This document shows, one piece after another, positions 52,688 through 62,177 of a stretch of DNA of 64,000 nucleotides. Origin of the DNA: Agromyces sp. Marseille-P2726 (GTDB lineage: Bacteria > Actinomycetota > Actinomycetes > Actinomycetales > Microbacteriaceae); NCBI RefSeq assembly GCF_902809835.1, contig NZ_CADDWM010000011.1:310001-374000 (forward strand), written 5' to 3'. The notes under the pieces are model-generated. The model saw only the letters and a program-made list of their open reading frames with translations, had not been told where the DNA came from and did not search any database. A program made the position numbers and the translations under genes. Positions within the stretch are counted from its first letter, which is position 1. Each line of letters opens with the position of its first letter.

Positions 52688-52774
52688 CCGGTGGAGCGGG
52701 GCTCGCAATCGCCACGAGCTCCGCTCCACCGGTTTTGGGGTTCCGGTGCGTGAGGACCTTCCTCATTCGCACCG
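52688..52774. terminator. double-hairpin terminator after the peroxidase gene
   Basis: First hairpin: CCGGTGGAGCGGGGCTCG (52688-52705) with CGAGCTCCGCTCCACCGG (52715-52732), one mismatch in 18, followed by TTTT on the plus strand. Second: CGGTGCG-TGAGG with CCTCA-TT-CGCACCG (52744-52774). Confidence 0.75.
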
Positions 52775-52784
52775 GGGGGATCAC

Positions 52785-55700
52785 TTATCCGGCCACGAGC
52801 ACCACGTACCCTGCCGACGTCGGGCTCTCGGCGGTGCCGTGCAGGTCGGTGTAGAAGACCTGGACGGTGATCGTCAGCCCGACATCCTCTGCGACCTGCG
52901 TGTAGGTGCTCGCCGTGGCTCCCTCGATGGCGACCCCGTCACGGAACCACTGGTAGGTGAATCCGGGGTCGTCCTCGTTGAAGCCGTCGCCGTCGGTCGG
53001 CGGCGTCACGGTGAGCAGCCCGCTCGGCGACGCCACGATGGTCGGCAGCGTCGGCACGTCGTTCTGGTTCTCCACCACGTTGGCGGTGACCGGTGAGGTC
53101 GCCGTGCGGAAGAAGCCGTCGGCGTCGCGGTACGCCACCGTGACCCGGAGGAACGATCCGACCGCGAGGTCGTCGGGGATGTAGGTGTTCGTGGTCGGGT
53201 CCTGCCCGGCGTTCACGTTCACCACCACCAGCGGCTCCCACTCGGTCACGTTCCCGGCGTCCTCGCCCTCGCCGGCCCACCACGTGTACTGCACGTTGGT
53301 GAACCCGGTGGCATCGATCGCGCCGCCACCGACCGCCTGGAGGGTCGCGGTGATCGGCTGGTCCTCGACCGGGCTGTCGGTGCTCAGGGCGAGCTCCGCG
53401 GTCGCTTCGCACGCCTCCCAGGCGTCGCCGGCGGCGTTCAGCGTCGCGCACCCGTCGGCGAACTGGAGCACCTCGAAGCCATGGATGACGTCGACGCCAT
53501 CGGACTCCTCGACCTCCTGCACCACGACGTGGTCGACCTGCCAGTAGCCGTTCGGCAGCTGGGTGATCTGGTACGACCCGATCGGGTTGTTGTAGAACGC
53601 GGTGTCGAGCGAGGCCGCGGCGTCCTCGTCATCGATCACGATCTCGCGAACGATGTCGAGGTCACCGGGGTTGATCTCACCCGAGAACACGCGCGCCTGC
53701 ACCTGAGCGGCACTGTCGAACCGCTCACCCGTGGGCGTGTGCACCAGCTGCACCCGCAGCATGGCGTCACCGTCGAGGAAGTCGTTGCCACCTCGGCCCT
53801 CGACCACGTCGCTGCCCACACCGCCGATCACGATCTCGTGCACACCGTCGGTGTCGGACTCGGGCGTGCCCCGCAGGAACGGTGCCGCGTAGTCGAACGG
53901 CGCACCCGCCGGCCGCAGCAGCTCCGTGAGCCCGTCCACCAGGGTGAGGCTCTCCTCGGTCGCCTTCGTCAGCGGGATCTCGTTCTCCAGCAGGTCATCG
54001 GGCGACACCATCGCGCCGCGCAGCGTGTCGTTGCCCTGACCGCCCGAGAGCGCCTCGAGGTGGTCGAACCGCGACGGCAGCGGGTTCTGCTGCTGGAAGA
54101 CTCGCGAGAACGCGAAGTCCGCCGTGACGTTCAGGGTCTCCCCGTAGTACGTCAGCCAGTCGAACCCGAGGTTGCCCAGGTGACGGTCGGTGCCGACGGC
54201 CCTGCCGATGAGGATGTCGTCACCGCCCTCGCCCTCGATGTCGTCGTTGCCGAGTCCACCGATGACCACGTCGTTCCCACCGAGCACGTCGGTCTGGAAC
54301 TGGTCGGCGTTGTCACCCTGCAGCAGGTCGGCGTGGCTCGAACCTTCGACCCAGTCGTCGTGTTCGCCACCGAAGACCGTCATGCGACCGGAGGTGCCGA
54401 GGACCACGTCATCGCCCATTCCGGCGAAGGTCGTCTTCGGGTCGCCGCCGCCCATGATGAAGTCGTCGCCGATTCCACCGATGGTCAGGTCGATGCCGGG
54501 TCCGGCGTTGATCGCGTCGTTGCCCTGCATGCCCTTGATGTTGTCGTCGCCGAATGAGTCGGTGATGATGTCATCGCCCGGGCCGCCGACCAGCGCGTCG
54601 TTGCCGGCGCCGCCTTCGATGACGTCGTCGCCTCCGTAACCCCAGAGTGCGTCGTCACCCTCGTCGCCGCGGATCCGGTCCGCGTCGGGCGTGCCGTGCA
54701 GCTCGATGTGCTCGTCGCCATCCCAGCGCCACGTCCCGTCGGGCATCTGGAGCAGGCCTTCCGGAAGCGGGTCCGGCAGGTTCTCCAGATCGAGGATCGG
54801 GTCGTGCAGCGCGAAGATGTCGGCCGGCAGGTTCGAGGCATCCGTGTTCCGCTGGATCAGGTCGGAGAACGTGTTGCCCTCCAGTGCTGCGAACAGCTGC
54901 TGACCCTGGTTGCGGAACAGGTAGTAGAACCGGTCACCGAACTGGAGCGCCTCCATCTGCATCTCGAAGACGAAGTTGAACGTCGAGCCCAGCATGCCGC
55001 CGAACGGGTTGAGCCGCTCAGCGAGACCGCCGACCCAGAAGTCCACGTCCTCGAGACCGGTGACGGTCTCTCCGTTGACATTCGCGTAGTCGCCGGTGCT
55101 GTTCATGAAGTCCAGCCGGTCGCCAGGTGCCTCCACCGGAGCCGGTGCGAGCGCTGCCAACGCCACCTCGGTGTCGAGGCTGACCGCGCTCGCCGAACCC
55201 AGGATGTGCACCTGCTGCGGAGCGAGCCTCGTGAGCTCGGCGGTCAGCTCGGGCGTGAGCCCGGTCGGCGGCACGAGCAGCAGCGGGGCGCCGTTCAGTC
55301 CTGCGGCCGGCGATGCTGCGAGCGCGTCGGGGAAGTTCGCACCCGTGGCGAGGTACACGCTGTCCCCGCCCGGCTCGAAGAACTCCTGGCTGATCGCGAT
55401 CGCCGTCAGGTAGCGGTCGGCACCGCCCAGACGCGTCACAGATCCCGCCGTGTAGCCCGCGAGCTGCGAGGCCACCCCCGCGGATACCGCCGCCTCGGAA
55501 CCGAGGATCACGATCTCCGAGGGTTCGAGCGCCTCGAGCGCCGCGGCCGTCTCGGCCGGAAGCGCCGTCGGGTTGACGAGGAGCACGGGGCTCTCGTCTC
55601 GCGCGGCCACCGCGCCCCCACCGAGTGCGTCGGGGAAGTTGAACCCGTTCGTGATGAACACCCTTCCACCCGGGTTGGGGAACTCATCCGCGATCAACGC

Positions 55701-58463
55701 GGCCGTCTCGAACCGGTTGACACCGGCGATCCGCTCGGCCGCTGGAGCGCCGGGCGTCACGGACTGGAGCAACGCGTTCAGGGTGGTCTCAGCGTTCGGA
55801 CCCACAGTGCCCGGGCCGCCCAGGATCACGATGCGCTCGGGCCTGAGGTTCCCGATCGCCTGCGCCGTCGGCGCCGGGATCGCGTCAGGCGCCGCGAGCA
55901 GGATCGGTCCGCCCAGGGCGGCCGCGAGCGGCCCGCCAGCCAGCGCGTCGGGGAAGTTCGCCCCGGCCGCGACGAAGACCACGGGAACCGGCCCAGTGAA
56001 GTGCCGTTCGGCAATCAACTGCGCCGTGTGGTACCGGTCGTTTCCGCCGTGACGGACGACGAACTCCTCGCCCTGCGGGGCACCGTTCACGAGCAGCGCG
56101 GCGGCCTCCCGCTTCTCCTCGAGAGTGGTGGCGTCGAGGATCGACTGGTGCTGGCCGTAGGCGGCGACGAAGTTCACCAGCGAGGCATTGCTGCCACCCC
56201 GGCCGAAGTTGTCGCCGTTCTTGATGTTCAGCCCGAAGTCGGTCCAGCTGGTGTACGGCCGGAGGCTGGGCTCGTTGGTCGCCGCGAAGAACGTGCGACG
56301 CGCGTCCTGCAGCGGCGGAATGCCGACATCACGAGCGCGGAGCAGGTTGATCGTCGCGAGGTCGAGCGGCAGGCCGAGCAGCTGGTTGCGCAGCGTGTCG
56401 ACGATGTGCTCGTCGATCTGGCTGCCGACCTGCGCGGTCGTGCCGTTGATGATCGAGCCGGCCGCCTCCTCGGGCGTCAGCGTCCCGTCGAGGTCGTACG
56501 CCGCCGGGTTGAGGAACCCGTCGAAGAGCGGAACCGCTTCGAACTCCTGCGTGCCTCCTTCGACCGCCTCACGGCCGATCGTGTCGGTCATCATCGAGTG
56601 GCCGAATCGGTACACGACGTGCGCGAACTCGGCGAAGATCGCCGGGTCGACACCGGGGTTGTAGCTGTTCTCGTTGAAGACGACCTCGTCGATCGTCGGG
56701 GCGACCTTGCGTCCGAACTCCTCGAACACGAGGTGCTGGTACTGCATCTCGGTCGCGAACTTCGCCGCCTGGAAGAGGCGCTGCTCGTAGGTCCAGTCGT
56801 CGTCCTCGGGCTGCGGCAGCGCCTCGCCGGCCTTGGCCGACGGGAAGCTGTGCGCCTCGCCACGGAACGCGTTCGCGAACTCCTCGAGGTTCCCGCTCTC
56901 GAGCTCGGGACGCTCTCCGTTCAGCAGATCCTCGATCTGCCCGACCATGCGGTTGTGCTCGGCGTGGAACACGTGGTGCACCGCCGTGAGGCCGATGTTC
57001 TCGTTCACGCGACCGTCGCCCGCGATGAAGTGGGCACCGAGGGTGACGTTGTCATAGCCCGCGAGCACCGGCTGACCGGCCTCGTCGAGGATCGGCTCGC
57101 CGTTCTCGTCGTAGCGGGGCAGCAGCTCACCCGTCGCCTCGTCGACCACCGGCGTCGCGCCGTGGGCGATGTCGTCGAGGAACGCGTGGCCGGTGCCCAG
57201 CGCGTCGGCCGTCGAGACCGGGTTCGACGTGTCGCCCTCGACGAACTCGACGTCGTCGACGTTCGGTCCGGTCGACACGACGAGCTGCGGCAGCCCTCGC
57301 TCCGAACCGGGGATGAAGTGACCGTACTGGTCGGTGAGCAGCAGGGGGACGTCGAGCACGTCGGCGTCGGTCAGGTCGATGCCGAGCACCTCGCGCGCCT
57401 GGGCCTTCACGTCGTTCCAGGTCGCCATGCCGCTCTCGTGGGCACTGCCCTCGAGCAGACGCCCGGTCGAGTTGCCGTCGGCGTCGTACTCACGCAGGAA
57501 CACCTGGTGCGACGGGTGCGACGAGTACGTCTGGTTCTGGTCGATGAACGGCGTCGTCAGGTTGACGTGCTCGGTCGTCGGGTTGCCCTGCGCGTCGTCG
57601 ATGCGCGTTGCGCGGGTGAGCGTGAGGAAGTTCGTGCGCGAACCCTCGACGTACAGCGGGTCGTCGGGCTGGAGCGGCACGATCAGGGTGCCGTTGCCGC
57701 CCTTGGCCACGAGGTCGAGGCCGTGGTCGAAGAACTGCCCGAAGAAGCCCATGAACGTGTTGAAGGGAGCCGAGAGTCCCTCGTCAGGCGCGGTGTTCGG
57801 GATGATCACCCGGTCGGTTCCGGCGGTGGTCTCATCCTGGAACGCGGTGCCGGCGTCGAGCTGGTTCACGATCGCCGGGTTGTTCGTGGTCTGGTCGACG
57901 ATGAGGTTCGAGATGGTACGCGGGTCGCTGTCGTACACGATGCCGTCGGTCTGCTCGTAGCAGGTGAGGCCCGGCTCGCACATCGCGACCACCTCGGCCG
58001 GGTTGCCGGGAGGACCGGTGGGCGGCGTCGTGCCCGGGAACGGCGGGTTCGGGTCGGCCTGGCGCCATTCCGGCGCAAGAAGGCGCGGGAACGCCTGGTC
58101 GGCCGAACCGTACTGCGCCTGGCCGACGAGCAGGTTGTTCTCGCTCCCGTCGACCGTCCGCACGCCGAGCGTGCGGGCGTCGCCGTTCACGCACTTGCCA
58201 CTGAGGTCGGTGTCGCTCCCGCAGCGCAGCGGGTTCCCGGCGGCATGCGACTCCGAGATCTGGATCTGCCGAAGGATGAACTCCAGGTCGTTCTGATTCA
58301 GCACGAACGCCGGCGTCTCGTCAGTGACCGCTCGCGCGGTCGTCGGTGGCTGCATGGCCACCAGCGTCACGACCAGCGTGACGCATGCCAGCACCGCGAG
58401 CCACAGGCGCATCAAGCGCCCGCTTCCGGCGCTGTGTCGGGCGGGTGGATGGACAGATGACAT
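52785..58463 (-). CDS. secreted haem peroxidase-like protein with CWB2 and RTX-type repeats
   Basis: A 1892-residue exported protein. A signal peptide (LWLAVLACVTLVVTLVAMQ) is followed by an animal-type haem peroxidase domain: FFDHGLDLV (about 243), YRFGHSMM (about 619) and NLLRARDVGIPPLQDARRTF. Three cell-wall-binding (CWB2) repeats (about 805-1112; GGNDRYHTA, GVNRFETA, GGADRYLTA) sit inside the peroxidase region, because typical C-terminal peroxidase blocks (LEDVDFWVGGLAERLNPFGG) follow them. RTX-type GGxGxD calcium repeats span about 1257-1430 and 1530-1567, and Ig-like strands end the protein. ATG 58463 follows GAGAGG. Probably an extracellular oxidase or defence enzyme. Confidence 0.87.
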   Translation of the reverse strand: MSSVHPPARHSAGSGRLMRLWLAVLACVTLVVTLVAMQPPTTARAVTDETPAFVLNQNDLEFILRQIQISESHAAGNPLRCGSDTDLSGKCVNGDARTLGVRTVDGSENNLLVGQAQYGSADQAFPRLLAPEWRQADPNPPFPGTTPPTGPPGNPAEVVAMCEPGLTCYEQTDGIVYDSDPRTISNLIVDQTTNNPAIVNQLDAGTAFQDETTAGTDRVIIPNTAPDEGLSAPFNTFMGFFGQFFDHGLDLVAKGGNGTLIVPLQPDDPLYVEGSRTNFLTLTRATRIDDAQGNPTTEHVNLTTPFIDQNQTYSSHPSHQVFLREYDADGNSTGRLLEGSAHESGMATWNDVKAQAREVLGIDLTDADVLDVPLLLTDQYGHFIPGSERGLPQLVVSTGPNVDDVEFVEGDTSNPVSTADALGTGHAFLDDIAHGATPVVDEATGELLPRYDENGEPILDEAGQPVLAGYDNVTLGAHFIAGDGRVNENIGLTAVHHVFHAEHNRMVGQIEDLLNGERPELESGNLEEFANAFRGEAHSFPSAKAGEALPQPEDDDWTYEQRLFQAAKFATEMQYQHLVFEEFGRKVAPTIDEVVFNENSYNPGVDPAIFAEFAHVVYRFGHSMMTDTIGREAVEGGTQEFEAVPLFDGFLNPAAYDLDGTLTPEEAAGSIINGTTAQVGSQIDEHIVDTLRNQLLGLPLDLATINLLRARDVGIPPLQDARRTFFAATNEPSLRPYTSWTDFGLNIKNGDNFGRGGSNASLVNFVAAYGQHQSILDATTLEEKREAAALLVNGAPQGEEFVVRHGGNDRYHTAQLIAERHFTGPVPVVFVAAGANFPDALAGGPLAAALGGPILLAAPDAIPAPTAQAIGNLRPERIVILGGPGTVGPNAETTLNALLQSVTPGAPAAERIAGVNRFETAALIADEFPNPGGRVFITNGFNFPDALGGGAVAARDESPVLLVNPTALPAETAAALEALEPSEIVILGSEAAVSAGVASQLAGYTAGSVTRLGGADRYLTAIAISQEFFEPGGDSVYLATGANFPDALAASPAAGLNGAPLLLVPPTGLTPELTAELTRLAPQQVHILGSASAVSLDTEVALAALAPAPVEAPGDRLDFMNSTGDYANVNGETVTGLEDVDFWVGGLAERLNPFGGMLGSTFNFVFEMQMEALQFGDRFYYLFRNQGQQLFAALEGNTFSDLIQRNTDASNLPADIFALHDPILDLENLPDPLPEGLLQMPDGTWRWDGDEHIELHGTPDADRIRGDEGDDALWGYGGDDVIEGGAGNDALVGGPGDDIITDSFGDDNIKGMQGNDAINAGPGIDLTIGGIGDDFIMGGGDPKTTFAGMGDDVVLGTSGRMTVFGGEHDDWVEGSSHADLLQGDNADQFQTDVLGGNDVVIGGLGNDDIEGEGGDDILIGRAVGTDRHLGNLGFDWLTYYGETLNVTADFAFSRVFQQQNPLPSRFDHLEALSGGQGNDTLRGAMVSPDDLLENEIPLTKATEESLTLVDGLTELLRPAGAPFDYAAPFLRGTPESDTDGVHEIVIGGVGSDVVEGRGGNDFLDGDAMLRVQLVHTPTGERFDSAAQVQARVFSGEINPGDLDIVREIVIDDEDAAASLDTAFYNNPIGSYQITQLPNGYWQVDHVVVQEVEESDGVDVIHGFEVLQFADGCATLNAAGDAWEACEATAELALSTDSPVEDQPITATLQAVGGGAIDATGFTNVQYTWWAGEGEDAGNVTEWEPLVVVNVNAGQDPTTNTYIPDDLAVGSFLRVTVAYRDADGFFRTATSPVTANVVENQNDVPTLPTIVASPSGLLTVTPPTDGDGFNEDDPGFTYQWFRDGVAIEGATASTYTQVAEDVGLTITVQVFYTDLHGTAESPTSAGYVVLVAG

Positions 58464-58597
58464 TTGCTGCGCCTCTCGGTGGCCTGCATCAGGCTCAATT
58501 CGGGTCGACGGCGGGTGCGGCGTCAGCGCACCAACCGATGAGAGGTGTCGACGGGTTCTCTCACTGAAGCAAATCTTCAGGTTCTCGTCAGGTTGCG
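58464..58597. other. 134-bp gap between peroxidase and polysaccharide genes
   Basis: Contains CTGAAG-CAAAT-CTTCAG (58564-58580), a small palindrome, and the peroxidase ribosome site. It should hold the peroxidase promoter, but I cannot assign it. Confidence 0.4.
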
Positions 58598-59908
58598 TCA
58601 ACGTCGAAGTGAGGAAAACCCCTCGTTTTGGGGGACAGCGTTGCCGAGACGGGGTACGAAGAAGCCCGCCGCCGGATCTGACGGCCCGATCAGGGCCTTC
58701 GGACCGACCGAGACCAGCGCCAGGTAGATCCACGGGAACAACATCCAGAACCCGTTCGTGAAGGTGAAGCTGATGCCGAGTGTGGCGAAAAGTGGGAGAG
58801 CGCCCAGCCGATCTGGACTCCTGAGCCACATGAGCACCAGCATCAACGCGAACAGGATCAGACCGATGATCCCGGAGTCGTAGATCGTCGAGACCCAGAC
58901 GTTGCCGACATACCCCTCCGTGACGTTGGTGATGTCGATCGGATGCCGCTGCGGATAGGAGTTCACACCCAGCCCCGTGAGCCAGCCGTTCGCGCTGTTG
59001 AGATCGTCGAACGCGATGTCCCACGTGCGGATGCGGTACAGTCCCGTGCCATCCTGCGCCGAGAAGATGTTGCTGGCCTTCCAGAGCAGCGACTCCTGCT
59101 CACTGTTCGACGGCAGGGCCGCGATCACTGCGATGACGATCGCGAGCACCAGCGGCAACAGGGCCACGGCGTGCTTGCGGTAGGTGAGTGCCAGCGCGAT
59201 ACCCAGCACCGCCAGGCAGATCCACGTGGCTCGCGTGTTGGTGAGCACGGCGGCGAGCGAGATGACGACGGCGGAGACGATGTGCACCCGCCCGAGCCGA
59301 CGACGCCAGTAGAACATCACGGCCAGCCACCCCGCACAGATCGAGCCCATCAGGTTGGCTTCGAGCGCGAGCCCTCGCACGCGCCACAGCACGCCTCCCT
59401 GGGGAGGTATGAGCAGAGGTGGGCCGGTCAGGCCCGTGACCAGAAGGAGGAGGCACACGCCGCAGAGCACGGCAAGGGCCGACGTACCCATCCGCACCAC
59501 CCACACGGGATCGGAGACTCGACCGCTGACGAGGAAGTACGCGCCGACACCGGCGATGAGCATGCCCAGCATGTAGTAGCTCCTGACAGGCTCCTCCGCC
59601 GCGGTGGCACTGGCGAACGCGGAGGCCACCAACCAGGCGGCGGCAGCGGCGGCGACCAGGATGCTGAACCAGCCGAGCTTCCGGATGCCGCGGGGGTCGA
59701 GCAGCGCGGCGACGCCGGCGAGCACGAGGGCGAAGATCTCGATGCGCAGGTTCGCCGGGCCGAGGGCGATGGTGACGGAGTTGGCCCAGCTCAGCACGAG
59801 GAGGACGACAAGGGCGCGATCGAGCCTGCTCGCGACGAGAGGGAGGAAGATCAGGGTCGCGATGGCGAGCACGACCAGGACGATGCCGGACACTCCTGGC
59901 TCAGTCAC
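58598..59908 (-). CDS. O-antigen ligase/polymerase (Wzy-like) membrane protein
   Basis: A 436-residue protein with about ten hydrophobic segments and an extracytoplasmic loop near residues 280-330 (YRIRTWDIAFDDLNSANGWLTGLG), the pattern of Wzy/O-antigen ligase enzymes that polymerise lipid-linked repeat units. ITNTRATW-like and a GLGVNSYPQRH loop match the family. GTG 59908 follows GGGGAGGGG and overlaps the flippase stop by 8 nt. The last gene of the polysaccharide operon. Confidence 0.82.
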   Translation of the reverse strand: MTEPGVSGIVLVVLAIATLIFLPLVASRLDRALVVLLVLSWANSVTIALGPANLRIEIFALVLAGVAALLDPRGIRKLGWFSILVAAAAAAWLVASAFASATAAEEPVRSYYMLGMLIAGVGAYFLVSGRVSDPVWVVRMGTSALAVLCGVCLLLLVTGLTGPPLLIPPQGGVLWRVRGLALEANLMGSICAGWLAVMFYWRRRLGRVHIVSAVVISLAAVLTNTRATWICLAVLGIALALTYRKHAVALLPLVLAIVIAVIAALPSNSEQESLLWKASNIFSAQDGTGLYRIRTWDIAFDDLNSANGWLTGLGVNSYPQRHPIDITNVTEGYVGNVWVSTIYDSGIIGLILFALMLVLMWLRSPDRLGALPLFATLGISFTFTNGFWMLFPWIYLALVSVGPKALIGPSDPAAGFFVPRLGNAVPQNEGFSSLRR

Positions 59909-61229
59909 TGCCCCTCCCCGATGTCTCACGCACATCGCGCCGAGCCATTCGCCGCAGCCTCGTGCCGGTCCGCAGCAGTTCGGCCGGGTCGGCCCGTCGG
60001 AAGAGCAACAGGTTGCGCACGGGAACACCGAACCTCGTCCGTAGCCAGAATACGTTCATCCCACCCGCCGCGATGCTTCCCGCCGTGGTGGCCCAGGCCG
60101 CCCCGATCGCTCCGTGATCGGGCACCCAGAGCACGAGGGCCAGCAGATTCACGGTCATGCCGATGACGAGGGACCAGCTCGCCAGTCCGGGGCGGCCTCG
60201 CGCGCGGAGACCGGCCCCCGACACGGAGCCGGGGTTCCCGAGCACCAGACCGATCAGGAGCACGAAGACCACGACGACCGCCTCCGAGAACTCGCCGCCG
60301 AAGAAGAACGGAATCGCCCAGATCGACAGCAACCCGACCCCGATCGCAGCCGCCAGCGTGATCAGCGTCGAGACCCGCGTGGCCGCCTCCAATCGCGACT
60401 GGTCCTGGCGAGCCGACTCGAGTGAGAAGGTCACGTCCCGCACGGCTGCGTTGAACACGAGGGCGATCTCGCTGACGGTGACGGCCACGGTGTAGATGCC
60501 CAGGGCGTAGGCGCCGGCGAACGGAACCATGAGCGTCTGGTCCACTCTCGAAAGCAGGATCCCGGCGAGGGAGCCGATCCAGACCCGGCCTCCGAACGCG
60601 ACGAGCGCGGAGAACGGTGCAGCTGCAGCCCGCTCTTCGACGACGTGTCTTCGGAACGGCAGCGCCAGATAGACCAGGATGCCTGCGACGGAGGTCCAGG
60701 CGATGGCGAGGGTCGCGCTGGTAGGCGTGAGGGTCGACGAGAGCGCCAAGGCGCAGATGATCACCAGCCGCGACGCGGAGCTCAGGATCCGGTCGGAGGT
60801 GACCAGCCACCAGGCGCGGTATGCGTAGGCGAGCCCTCGAAGGCCCGCTTGCACCAGGGACGGCGTGCAGGCGATCGAAGCCAGGAGGATCATCCGGCCG
60901 AGCGACTCGTCGTCGGCCGACAGGAACGGGGTCAGGACGGCGATGAGCAGGGTCCCCACGAAACCGAGGGCGCCGAGCGCGATGAGGGAGATGGACACGG
61001 TCCAGCCCTCGCGAGCCGGCCGCTTGGCCGCGAAGTAGGTCAACGCCTCGGGCAGGCCGAGGGTGAACACGCTCGTGGCGAGGAACAGCGGGGTCGTGGC
61101 CGCGGCCACTTCGCCTCGACCGACGACGCCCAGTGACTGGGCGAGCACGGGGGCGGTGATCAGGCCGGCCAACGGCGTGACGAGGTTGCCGAATGTGGAG
61201 ATCGCGACTCCGCTGCGAAGCCCGCTCAC
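59901..61229 (-). CDS. polysaccharide flippase (Wzx-like)
   Basis: A 442-residue MOP-superfamily exporter with about 12-14 spans; STFGNLVTPLAGLITAPVLAQSLGV and FAGAYALGIYTVAVTVSEIALVF are typical. It should move lipid-linked oligosaccharide units across the membrane. GTG 61229 overlaps the glycosyltransferase stop (GTGA). Confidence 0.88.
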   Translation of the reverse strand: MSGLRSGVAISTFGNLVTPLAGLITAPVLAQSLGVVGRGEVAAATTPLFLATSVFTLGLPEALTYFAAKRPAREGWTVSISLIALGALGFVGTLLIAVLTPFLSADDESLGRMILLASIACTPSLVQAGLRGLAYAYRAWWLVTSDRILSSASRLVIICALALSSTLTPTSATLAIAWTSVAGILVYLALPFRRHVVEERAAAAPFSALVAFGGRVWIGSLAGILLSRVDQTLMVPFAGAYALGIYTVAVTVSEIALVFNAAVRDVTFSLESARQDQSRLEAATRVSTLITLAAAIGVGLLSIWAIPFFFGGEFSEAVVVVFVLLIGLVLGNPGSVSGAGLRARGRPGLASWSLVIGMTVNLLALVLWVPDHGAIGAAWATTAGSIAAGGMNVFWLRTRFGVPVRNLLLFRRADPAELLRTGTRLRRMARRDVRETSGRGSD

Positions 61230-62158
61230 GTGCCCTCACCCCGCTCGCCACGAAGACGCCAGAGCAACGAACGGCAGACGATCGACAACGCCCTGGCCGT
61301 GACGGCCACGCCCGGCGCACCGTACCGAAACGCCGCACCCGTCACACGAAGCTGCTCCCTGGTCGCGTTCGGCCTTCGTGTCGCGACCTCGAGCGTCTGC
61401 GTCAGAATGAAGTCCGCCACGAGCCGCCGGCCATACCGCGACAGCCGGTCACGTGCCCAGCGGATCGACCCGTCGGGTGTGATGCGGCTGATCATCGAAT
61501 CGGGCGAGAGGTGGAGGTCCACGAGCGGGCGGTCCACTTGCAGCACCTCGATCTCGGGGAATCGGGAGTAGACATCCATCAACCAACCGATGTCCTGGTG
61601 AAACGGCAGCGAGGCATCGAATGGAACGTCGATCGCAAGCGACCTCGGGAACATCAAGGTCGAGCTCTGGATGAATCCCTGCGGCGCCCGCAGCGTCTTC
61701 TTGCGGAAGAGATAGCTCGGCAGGTCTTCACCCGCTTCGAACTTGATGCGCGGGACGATGCCGAGCTCGCCGCCCGTCGGCGTCACCGGACGCAGCATGC
61801 AGGTGGCGAACCAGTGGCGATCTCCTCGAGCCGTCGCGGCCAGGTCGAGCTGAGCGCGCAGTTTCTCGGCGTGCCACACGTCGTCATCATCGAGCAGCGC
61901 AACGATGCCGGAACGGGCCGCGACGATGCCGGCCTGCCGCGCCGCGTTTCCACCTACCCCGACCCCCGCGTGCACGACCCTCACGGAAGCGTGATCGTCG
62001 AACGGCCACAGGTCGACGGCAGGATCGCCGTCGACGCAGACGATCACCTCCGCCGGTGCTGCCGACTGGTTCAAGGCGGAGGCGATCGCTCGCACCAACG
62101 TCGACCGACCGACCGTGGGAATGACGACACTCACCCCTGACGCTGTCGCAGCTACCAC
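61226..62158 (-). CDS. family 2 glycosyltransferase
   Basis: A 310-residue GT-A enzyme: VSVVIPTVGRSTLVRAIASAL, VIVCVDGDP and the metal/nucleotide motif LLDDDDVWHAEKL, followed by an acceptor region. It adds a sugar to the lipid-linked repeat unit. GTG 62158 is preferred over a TTG at 62164, as a GGAACGG site lies upstream, leaving a 19-nt gap to the previous gene. Confidence 0.87.
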   Translation of the reverse strand: MVAATASGVSVVIPTVGRSTLVRAIASALNQSAAPAEVIVCVDGDPAVDLWPFDDHASVRVVHAGVGVGGNAARQAGIVAARSGIVALLDDDDVWHAEKLRAQLDLAATARGDRHWFATCMLRPVTPTGGELGIVPRIKFEAGEDLPSYLFRKKTLRAPQGFIQSSTLMFPRSLAIDVPFDASLPFHQDIGWLMDVYSRFPEIEVLQVDRPLVDLHLSPDSMISRITPDGSIRWARDRLSRYGRRLVADFILTQTLEVATRRPNATREQLRVTGAAFRYGAPGVAVTARALSIVCRSLLWRLRGERGEGT

Positions 62159-62177
62159 GGCCAAACCGTTCCGGGCG

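Noticed and set aside
54696-58460. Plus-strand open frame of 1254 residues opposite the peroxidase gene
   Set aside because: It is Arg/Val/Glu-rich antisense sequence with no domain, no signal and no ribosome site; the minus gene has clear peroxidase, CWB2 and RTX domains.
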